Below are positions 33,734 to 40,223 of a DNA stretch of 64,000 bases, in pieces; the first letter of the stretch is position 1, and each line of letters starts with the position of its first letter. The notes below the pieces were generated by a model. It was given only the letters and a program-made list of their open reading frames with translations. It was not told where the DNA came from and did not search any database. This DNA comes from Variovorax sp. dw_308 (GTDB taxonomy: Bacteria > Pseudomonadota > Gammaproteobacteria > Burkholderiales > Burkholderiaceae_C). Both the position numbers and the translations under genes were made by a program. The DNA is taken from positions 310,001-374,000 of the forward strand of contig NZ_JAATOM010000001.1 in the NCBI RefSeq assembly GCF_019207085.1, written 5' to 3'.

Positions 33734-34606
33734 ATGGACATCGTCGTCAACGAAGAACTCAAAGCCTATATCGACCCGTTGACCCCGGAGGAATACGAAT
33801 CGCTGGAGCGCAGCATCCTGGCCGAAGGCTGCCGCGATGCCCTGGTGCTCTGGGGCGACGTGCTGGTCGACGGCCACAACCGCTATGGCATCTGCCAGAA
33901 GCACGGCCTTCCTTTCCAGACGGTGCAGAACACGCGTTTCCAGTCGATGGAGGACGTGCACCTGTGGATGATCGACCAGCACCTGGGACGGCGCAGCATC
34001 TCCGACTTCCAGCGCGGCGTGCTGGCGCTGCGCAAGCGCGAGATCGTGGCGGCGCGCCGTTCCGCACCTCCCGCGGCGCCCGCGACGGAAGAGGCAACCG
34101 CGGCTGTGGCTGAAACGGCCAGCGCCGACCACGCAGTGCCGCCGCTCGAACCGCTCGATTCCCGCGAGGCGCTGGCCCGGGCCGCGCGCCTGAGCAGCAG
34201 CCAGGTCGTGATGATCGAGAAGATCCAGAAGCAGGCCACGCCCGAACTGGTCGAGGCGATCAAGGCCGGCACGATCTCGCTGAGCGCGGGCGCGGCCGTG
34301 GCCAGCTTGCCGGCGCAGGAGCAGGTTGCCGCCGCGGCCGCCGGCAAGGACGAACTGAAGCAGGCCGCCAAGCGCGTGCGCGAGGCCAAGCGCAAGCCAC
34401 GCGAGGAAGCGCCCGCTGACGCGGAGACGCCCCTGGAGCAGGCCGATCCCTCGGCGGACACCGTGGAATCGTTGCGCAAGCGTGTGGCGGAGCTGACCAG
34501 TGAGAACACCGCGTTGCGCAAGCAGGTGGCGAACCTGCTGAATCAATTGCTGGCGCGTCCGGGCGCCGATGCGCCGGAGGCCGAGGACGCGTCCGCGCCG
34601 TTCTGA
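33734..34606 (+). CDS. ParB/Srx-fold protein with C-terminal coiled coil
   Basis: A 290-residue protein. The N-terminal 85 residues carry the ParB-like sulfiredoxin-fold pattern (LVLWGDVLVDGHNRYGICQKHG); a helical middle region and a charged Ala/Lys/Glu-rich part follow, ending in a heptad-like coiled coil (VESLRKRVAELTSENTALRKQVANLLNQLL). No parA gene, parS-like site or replication gene lies nearby, so this is not an ordinary partition operon. In this group it is usually labelled a plasmid replication/partition-related protein. It may bind DNA or a nucleotide; function is unknown. Confidence 0.8.
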   Translation: MDIVVNEELKAYIDPLTPEEYESLERSILAEGCRDALVLWGDVLVDGHNRYGICQKHGLPFQTVQNTRFQSMEDVHLWMIDQHLGRRSISDFQRGVLALRKREIVAARRSAPPAAPATEEATAAVAETASADHAVPPLEPLDSREALARAARLSSSQVVMIEKIQKQATPELVEAIKAGTISLSAGAAVASLPAQEQVAAAAAGKDELKQAAKRVREAKRKPREEAPADAETPLEQADPSADTVESLRKRVAELTSENTALRKQVANLLNQLLARPGADAPEAEDASAPF

Positions 34607-34708
34607 TGGCAAAGCCACATCGACTTGAGAGCCCCCAGGGCCGTGCTGCGCCCCACCCGCCCCCCGAGGGGGATCAAGTCGAGATGGCAAAGCCACATCG
34701 ACTCGAGA
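34605..34708. repeat. Pair of 26-bp direct repeats with internal hairpins
   Basis: A 26-bp unit beginning GATGGCAAAGCCACATCGAC occurs at 34605-34630 and 34683-34708 with one difference. Each unit can fold (GATGGC/GCCACATC around AAA), and in the second copy the outer AGTCGA/TCGACT pair extends the stem. Between them is a CCCCC/GGGGG hairpin around 34664-34676. The first copy overlaps the stop codon of the ParB-like gene. Elements of this type look dispersed in related genomes. Confidence 0.65.
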
Positions 34709-34779
34709 CCGCCGAGCGGCCTTCCCAAAGCCCCTGACGGCATGCATGCCGCGCATCCCCGGCGCACAATCGTGGTCCG

Positions 34780-35277
34780 ATGCGCCGCATCCTCGTCCTC
34801 CTTGCCTTGAGCCTGTTCGGCCCGCTGTGCAGTGCCGAGGTGGTCCGTTGCACCGACGCTGCGGGTCATGTGAGCTACACCGATGGCAAGTGCCCTGCGA
34901 GCACGAAGGTCACGCGCCTGACCTTGCCGGAACCGATGGTGGTGAACCGCGGCGAGTCCGATGCCGTTCCTCCCGACCGCCCTGCGACCCCGGCGCCAGC
35001 CCCGCTGCCGCCCCCGCATGCCGTGGTGCCGGCGCCCCCGGCGCCCGTCATCGGCGACTACGGCGGCGACCCCGTCGTCGCCGACTACGGCTATCCCTAC
35101 GGCGGCTACCGGCCCGTTCCGCCGCGCAACATGGGTCCGCGCCTGCGCAACTGCGACGCCGCGGGCTGCAGCGACAAGCAGGGCAATCACTACGACCGCA
35201 CCGGCACCTTGAACCGCTACAAGAGCCTCGACGGCAGGACCTGCACGCCGGTGGGCACCACGGTCGTCTGCCGCTGA
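34780..35277 (+). CDS. DUF4124 domain secreted protein
   Basis: A 165-residue protein with a signal peptide (MRRILVLLALSLFGPLCSA) and, right after it, the DUF4124 segment EVVRCTDAAGHVSYTDGKCP. A Pro/Ala-rich linker follows, then a Tyr/Gly-rich stretch and a C-terminal Cys-containing part (NCDAAGCSDKQGNHYDR, CTPVGTTVVCR) likely to form disulfides. It acts outside the cytoplasm; function is unknown, and similar proteins are common in Betaproteobacteria. It converges with ureD, ending 19 bp from it. Confidence 0.83.
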   Translation: MRRILVLLALSLFGPLCSAEVVRCTDAAGHVSYTDGKCPASTKVTRLTLPEPMVVNRGESDAVPPDRPATPAPAPLPPPHAVVPAPPAPVIGDYGGDPVVADYGYPYGGYRPVPPRNMGPRLRNCDAAGCSDKQGNHYDRTGTLNRYKSLDGRTCTPVGTTVVCR

Positions 35278-35296
35278 GCCTGGACGAAAAGGCCGG

Positions 35297-36127
35297 CTAC
35301 ATCGCCCAGATGCGCGGGCTGGACGCGGGCAGTCTCCACAGTTCGGCGCGCCAGGCCTGCCACACGCGGCGCAGCAATTGCATCGCCGGCTCGACCACCG
35401 GCGCCAGCACGCGCAGCACCACGATCTCCGCATGCGGGCTGGTGGCGCCAGCGCTCTCGGCGAGCACATCGGCATCGGCCAGCCCGCGCGCGATTTCCAG
35501 CAGTGCATCGCGCCGCGCCTTTCCCATCGGCGTGCCCGAGACGACGAACAAGGAAGCCATGCACCGGTGCCCCGCCAGTCCGATCGGGCTGGCCAGCAGG
35601 CGCTGGTCGCTCGCGTCGATGCGCCCGCGTTCCAGCCACACGCCCGGCGCCTCGATGTGCTGCAGCAGCGAGCCGCGCTCGAAAGGCAGGTTTGCATTCG
35701 GCAGGCCCAGCGCCGTGACGTCCCAGCCGATGAGTTCCGCCCCCGGCGCTGCCTCGATGCGCAGGCGGTTCTCCGCTTTGCAGCCGCTGTAGCAGAGCGC
35801 TTCGAGCGGCAGCCATTCGAGGCGCGCATCGGCGTCGAGCCGGATGCGCGTGTCCTGCAGCGCCACCTCGCCCTCGGAGCGATAGAAGCGCGTGGCGCCC
35901 GGCGTGGTCAGCAGGCCGTGGCTGCCGGGCGCGCCGTGGATGTCGATGGTCAGGGTGTCGCCGCCGACCAGGCCACCGGGCGGGTGCACCAGCACGTTGT
36001 GACAGATTGCGTCGCCTTCCGGATAGAGGCTCTGCAGGATGCGCAGCGGCCCGTCGTGGCGATGACGGGCAACGCTGCGGCCGGATTCCTGTTGGTAGTC
36101 GAGTTGGAGGCGGGCGTGCCAGGGCAT
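35297..36127 (-). CDS. ureD: Urease accessory protein UreD
   Basis: A 276-residue protein with the UreD (UreH) signatures LHPPG-type HNVLVHPPGGLVGGDTLTIDI, TTPGATRFYRSEG and LEWLPLEALCYSGCKAENRL. UreD binds apo-urease and scaffolds the UreF-UreG complex that delivers nickel. Length and motifs look intact. No other urease gene (ureABC, ureEFG) occurs in the window. The gene downstream runs in the opposite direction and the one upstream encodes a GrlR-like protein, so this ureD is separated from the operon it normally leads. Confidence 0.93.
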   Translation of the reverse strand: MPWHARLQLDYQQESGRSVARHRHDGPLRILQSLYPEGDAICHNVLVHPPGGLVGGDTLTIDIHGAPGSHGLLTTPGATRFYRSEGEVALQDTRIRLDADARLEWLPLEALCYSGCKAENRLRIEAAPGAELIGWDVTALGLPNANLPFERGSLLQHIEAPGVWLERGRIDASDQRLLASPIGLAGHRCMASLFVVSGTPMGKARRDALLEIARGLADADVLAESAGATSPHAEIVVLRVLAPVVEPAMQLLRRVWQAWRAELWRLPASSPRIWAM

Positions 36128-36272
36128 GAATGGAGGGAAGCGGGTGCGTGGCCGGACGGAAGGTCCATCCGGCGGGCGCGTGGATCGAAGCGCTCTCGAA
36201 GCGCGAAGGGCGGCCGGTCGAATGTAACCAGACTTCGCGTCGCGCCGGCCTGCGCCGCCGGTCGCGGGCGTG

Positions 36273-36605
36273 CTACTCGTGTTCCTTCAGCAATCGGCCA
36301 GAGACGTACACCTTCACCTCCACGCCCTCGGGCCGGCAACTCATCCTGAACTCCGTGTCGGCGAGCGACTTGCCGACCCAGGTCAGCGTGAACACGGTGG
36401 CGTCGCCGAACGCGGAGGCGGCCGCGAAGTTGTGGCGGTTGACTTCCATGATGACGCGCAGGTCTTCGCCGTCCTGCTCGATCTCACCGCGAAAGAACTG
36501 CAGGTCGTCCGCGCCGTAGACGTGCTGGTTGCGGATCAGCACCGCGCCGGTGCCCAGCATGCCCTTGTCGGTGGTGAAGCTCGATTCGTAGATTCCGTTT
36601 CGCAT
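36273..36605 (-). CDS. GrlR-like small protein
   Basis: A 110-residue protein resembling the GrlR family (a small beta-barrel calycin-like fold named after the LEE repressor of pathogenic E. coli): MRNGIYESSFTTDKGMLGTG, then NQHVYGADDLQFFRGEIEQDG. The central acidic loop that GrlR uses to bind its partner is not obvious. Outside pathogens these proteins have no known role. AGGAAA precedes the ATG at 36605. It lies 145 bp upstream of ureD on the same strand. The call rests on pattern resemblance only. Confidence 0.65.
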   Translation of the reverse strand: MRNGIYESSFTTDKGMLGTGAVLIRNQHVYGADDLQFFRGEIEQDGEDLRVIMEVNRHNFAAASAFGDATVFTLTWVGKSLADTEFRMSCRPEGVEVKVYVSGRLLKEHE

Positions 36606-36747
36606 GGTTTCCTGTCCCCGTTGCTGGATGGCACAACAGTGCCGATGATCGCTGCACCAGCGTGCTGCACGCCAGGCTCGGCGCGATATTTGCGTGTCAC
36701 AGCCTGATCGGACCATTCTGCCGGTCTCTCAAGATGAGGAACTGCCC

Positions 36748-37248
36748 ATGTTCGGACTGACATCCCTCGGCATCGTTCACACGGCGATCAGCCTGGTCGC
36801 GGTCGCGGCGGCCGTGATCGCCGTGCTTCGCTACAAGGAGATTCCGCCCGGCACGCGGGTGGGGCAGGTCTACATCTGGACCACCGTGCTGACCTGCCTC
36901 ACCGGCTTCGGCATCTTCCAGCATGGCGGCTTCGGCAAGCCGCATGCGCTGGGCATCCTGACCTTGATCGTGCTGGCGATCGCCGCCGTGGCGGGGCGCA
37001 CCCCGCTGTTCGGCCGGGCGTCGAAGTACGTCGAGACCCTCAGCTACACCCTGACCTTCTTCTTCCACATGATCCCGGGCTTTACCGAATCGCTGACGCG
37101 GCTGCCCGCGGGCTCGCCGGTGTTCTCGGGCCCGGACGACCCGGGCCTGCAGCCAGTGATCGGTGTCGTGTTCGTGCTGTTCGCGATCGGCATGGTGCTG
37201 CAGGTGCTGCGCCTGCGCGGCGCCGGTCGGGCGGCGGCCCCGGCTTAG
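36748..37248 (+). CDS. Small integral membrane protein, DUF2306-like
   Basis: A 166-residue protein with four membrane segments: HTAISLVAVAAAVIAVL, VYIWTTVLTCLTGF, ALGILTLIVLAIAAV and PVIGVVFVLFAIGMVLQVL. Conserved-looking His and Gly residues lie at helix ends (IFQHGGFGKPH, FFFHMIPGF), a pattern seen in heme- or quinone-associated DUF2306-type proteins, but that is only a resemblance. AGGA precedes the ATG at 36748. The stop codon overlaps the beginning of a long palindromic element. Confidence 0.7.
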   Translation: MFGLTSLGIVHTAISLVAVAAAVIAVLRYKEIPPGTRVGQVYIWTTVLTCLTGFGIFQHGGFGKPHALGILTLIVLAIAAVAGRTPLFGRASKYVETLSYTLTFFFHMIPGFTESLTRLPAGSPVFSGPDDPGLQPVIGVVFVLFAIGMVLQVLRLRGAGRAAAPA

Positions 37249-37409
37249 GAGGCTCTGAACAAGTCCTCCGCGGACCGCGCATCCTCGGCTCGGGCGGTCT
37301 GCGGCGTTGCAAATCCTCGCCATAGCTTCGGCTATGGCTGCGGTTCGCGCCTTGCATCCCATCCCGAGCCGACGCGCGCGCCCTCGCGGGGACTTGTTCA
37401 GAGCCTCCT
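37247..37409. repeat. Long palindromic element starting in a stop codon
   Basis: AGGAGGCTCTGAACAAGTCC (37247-37266) is matched perfectly by its inverse at 37390-37409. Inside, TCGGCTCGGG pairs with CCCGAGCCGA, and the centre is GCCATAGC-TTCG-GCTATGGC. The 163-bp unit would form one long stem and contains no gene. Its left arm begins in the last two bases of the TAG stop of the membrane protein gene. It looks like a MITE- or REP-like dispersed element. Confidence 0.8.
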
Positions 37410-37496
37410 TGGCGCCGGCCCTCGAAAGCGCCATTGCCGGTGCCACCGAAGCGTGGCACGCTGCCCTTCCCCGATGAATTGCAAAGGAGTGGGTTC

Positions 37497-37967
37497 ATGC
37501 CGAACATCACGCTGGACATCAATGGCGCCCCGCGTTCCATCGACGCGTGGGACGCCGATATGCCCTTGCTCTATGCCTTGCGCAACGACCTCGGCCTGCA
37601 CGCGGCCAAGTTCGGCTGCGGGCTGGGGCAATGCGGCTCGTGCACCGTGCTGCTCGATGGGGCGGCGGCGCGCTCGTGCCTGACCAGTGTGGGCGCGGCG
37701 GCCGGCAAGCGCATCGTCACCGCCGAGGGCCTTGGCGCGCCCGCGAAGCCGCATCCGGTGCAGGCCGCCTTCATCGCCGAGCAGGCCGCGCAGTGCGGCT
37801 ACTGCACCAACGGCATGGTGATGTCCACCGTGGCGCTGCTGGCGCACACGCCCAGGCCCACACGCGAGCAGGCGCAGCAGGCGCTGGCCGGCAACCTGTG
37901 TCGATGCGGCTCGCATGACCGCGTGCTGCGCGCAGTGCAGCGTGCGGCGGATGCGGGGAGGGCGTGA
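37497..37967 (+). CDS. (2Fe-2S)-binding subunit of a molybdenum hydroxylase
   Basis: A 156-residue protein with the two [2Fe-2S] clusters of the xanthine oxidase family: a plant-ferredoxin-type site (Cys41, 46, 49, 61) and a four-helix site (Cys100, 103, 135, 137). It passes electrons from the molybdenum centre in the partner subunit to an external acceptor. AAAGGAG precedes the ATG at 37497. It ends 2 bp before the large-subunit start. No FAD subunit is encoded, so it resembles the two-subunit isoquinoline 1-oxidoreductase (IorA) and nicotinate hydroxylase types. Confidence 0.93.
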   Translation: MPNITLDINGAPRSIDAWDADMPLLYALRNDLGLHAAKFGCGLGQCGSCTVLLDGAAARSCLTSVGAAAGKRIVTAEGLGAPAKPHPVQAAFIAEQAAQCGYCTNGMVMSTVALLAHTPRPTREQAQQALAGNLCRCGSHDRVLRAVQRAADAGRA

Positions 37968-37969
37968 CC

Positions 37970-40213
37970 ATGGCGCATCTCCTCCCTGCGATCGCACTCC
38001 CCGGCGCGTTGTCGCGCCGCGCCGCGCTCAAGGCCGGCGCGCTCTTCGTCGGCTTCTGCCTGGCGCCGGGCGGCCCGGCACTTGGGCAGGCTGCGGGCGC
38101 ATCGGCGGGCGCAGCGCGCAGCCTGGCGCTCGACAACGTCGACTCCTTCCTCGCGATCGGCACCGACGGCACGGTGGTCATCTATTCCGGCAAGGTCGAC
38201 CTCGGCACCGGCCATCGCATCGCGATCCGCCAGATGGTGGGCGAGGAGCTGGGTATCGGCGTCGAGCGCATCGAACTCATCGAAGGCGACACCGCACTCA
38301 CGCCCGACCAGGGACCAACCGCCGGCAGCACCGGCATCATGCGCGGCGGTGTCCAACTGCGCCAGGCCGCCGCGACGGCGCGCGAGGCGCTGCTGGCCCT
38401 GGGCGCACAACGGCTGCAGGCGCCGGTCGAGCAACTGTTGCTGGCCAGCGGCGAGGTGAGGGCGGCCGATGGCCGCAGCGTCGGCGTTGCATCGCTGGTC
38501 GGTGGCCGCAGCTTCGACGTCAAGATGAACCCGAAGGCGCCGCTGAAGAAGCCGGCCGACTACAAGCTGGTCGGCCAGTCGCTGCCGCGTCCGGACATTC
38601 CCGCCAAGGTGACGGGGCGGCATGTCTATGTGCATGACCTGGTGGTGCAGGGCATGCTGCACGGGCGCGTCGTGCGGCCGCCGTCGGTGGGTGCGAAGGT
38701 GCTGGCCGTCGACGAGTCGTCGGTCGCCAGGCTGCCGGGCGTGCGCGCGGTCCGCATCGCGGATTTCGTCGGCGTTGTCGGTGCGGACGAATGGGCCACG
38801 GTGCGCGCGGCGCGCAAACTCAAGGTGCAGTGGAGCGAGAGTGCGCCGCTGGTCGGCCATGCCGCGCTGGTCGACTGGGCGCGCAGCGGTCCGTTCGTGG
38901 CCGAGGAAGTCATCACGGCCAAGGGCGATGCCGCGCGCGTCGATGCCTTGCGCGATGCGCCCGACGTGCTGCGCGCAACCTATTCGTGGCCGATCCAGTC
39001 GCACGGTTCCATCGGGCCGTCGTGCGCGGTGGCCGATGTGCGCGCGGATGCGGGCACGGTGTGGACCGCGTCGCAGGCGAGCCACCGCTTCCTCAACATC
39101 TTCGCCGCGCTGGTCGACGTGCCGCGCGACAAGCTGCGCGTGATCTACCTCGACGGCCCCGGCTGCTATGGCATGAACGGCAGCGACGATGCCGCCGCCG
39201 ATGCGGTGCTGCTGTCGAAGGCCGTCGGCAAGCCGGTGCGCGTGCAATGGAGCCGCGAGGACGAACTCGGCTGGGACCCGAAGGGCCCGCCGCAACTGCT
39301 CGACATGGCCGCGACGCTCACGCCCGAGGGCGGCATCGATGCCTGGCAGACCGACATGTGGGTGCCGCGCGCGACCGCGAACCTCGAATGGATTCCGTTG
39401 CTGTCGCCGCTCGCTGCGGGCATGCGCCAGCCCGTCGGCCAGTCGACCGGCCTGGTGTCGCAGAACGGCGATCCGCCCTACGCGCCCAAGGCCGTGGTTG
39501 TGAAGGCGCACTGGCTCGGCCCGGCGCCTCTGCGGCCGTCGAACATCCGTGCACCGGGCAAGGTGGCAAACTGCTTCGCGGTCGAGAGCTTCGTCGACGA
39601 ACTGGCGGCGAAGGCCAAGGCCGATCCGCTGGCATTCAGGCTGCAGCGCGTGTCTAACCCGCGCAGCGCGGAGGTGATTCGCCGCGTCGGGCAGATGATG
39701 GACTGGAAGCCCCGGCCATCACCCAGTGTCGCGCCGACACGCGGCGCCATCGCGATGGGCCGCGGCATGGCTTTCATCCACTACAAGAACAGCGAGACCC
39801 ATGTCGCGGTGGCGATGGAGGTCGAGGTGGATCGCGACAGCGGCCGGATCGCGGTGCGGCGCGTCTGCTGCGCGCACGACTGCGGGCTGATGATCAACCC
39901 CGACGCGGTGCGTGCGCAGGTGGAAGGCAACATCCTGCAGACCCTGTCGCGCACCTTGTACGAGGAGACCACCTTCGACCGCTCGCGCGTCACGAGCGTC
40001 GATTGGCAGAGCTATCCGCTGCTGCGCTTCCCGGCGGTGCCGCGCATCGAGATCGCGCTGATCGATCGTCGCGACGAGCCGCCGCTGGGCGCCGGGGAGG
40101 CGGCCTCAAGCCCGGTGCCGGCGGCCCTGGCGAATGCGATCTTCGACGCGACGGGGGTGAGGATGCGCAGCGTGCCCTTGCTGAGCGACAAGTTGAAGGC
40201 GCTGATGGCGTAG
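37970..40213 (+). CDS. Molybdopterin-binding large subunit of a xanthine oxidase-family hydroxylase (IorB-like)
   Basis: A 747-residue catalytic subunit. The N-terminus has a twin-arginine motif (LSRRAALKAG) and a hydrophobic run, so the enzyme is probably exported by Tat together with its small subunit, as in IorB-type enzymes. The molybdopterin-binding halves follow, with PTAGSTGIMRGG and CCAHDCGLMINPDAVRAQVEGN near the end. The probable reaction is hydroxylation of an N-heterocycle or oxidation of an aldehyde. ATG at 37970 is chosen because GGGGAGGG lies 8 bp upstream; the GTG at 37964, overlapping the previous stop, is too close to that site. No chaperone or FAD-subunit gene follows. Confidence 0.9.
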   Translation: MAHLLPAIALPGALSRRAALKAGALFVGFCLAPGGPALGQAAGASAGAARSLALDNVDSFLAIGTDGTVVIYSGKVDLGTGHRIAIRQMVGEELGIGVERIELIEGDTALTPDQGPTAGSTGIMRGGVQLRQAAATAREALLALGAQRLQAPVEQLLLASGEVRAADGRSVGVASLVGGRSFDVKMNPKAPLKKPADYKLVGQSLPRPDIPAKVTGRHVYVHDLVVQGMLHGRVVRPPSVGAKVLAVDESSVARLPGVRAVRIADFVGVVGADEWATVRAARKLKVQWSESAPLVGHAALVDWARSGPFVAEEVITAKGDAARVDALRDAPDVLRATYSWPIQSHGSIGPSCAVADVRADAGTVWTASQASHRFLNIFAALVDVPRDKLRVIYLDGPGCYGMNGSDDAAADAVLLSKAVGKPVRVQWSREDELGWDPKGPPQLLDMAATLTPEGGIDAWQTDMWVPRATANLEWIPLLSPLAAGMRQPVGQSTGLVSQNGDPPYAPKAVVVKAHWLGPAPLRPSNIRAPGKVANCFAVESFVDELAAKAKADPLAFRLQRVSNPRSAEVIRRVGQMMDWKPRPSPSVAPTRGAIAMGRGMAFIHYKNSETHVAVAMEVEVDRDSGRIAVRRVCCAHDCGLMINPDAVRAQVEGNILQTLSRTLYEETTFDRSRVTSVDWQSYPLLRFPAVPRIEIALIDRRDEPPLGAGEAASSPVPAALANAIFDATGVRMRSVPLLSDKLKALMA

Positions 40214-40223
40214 TGGGCCGCGG

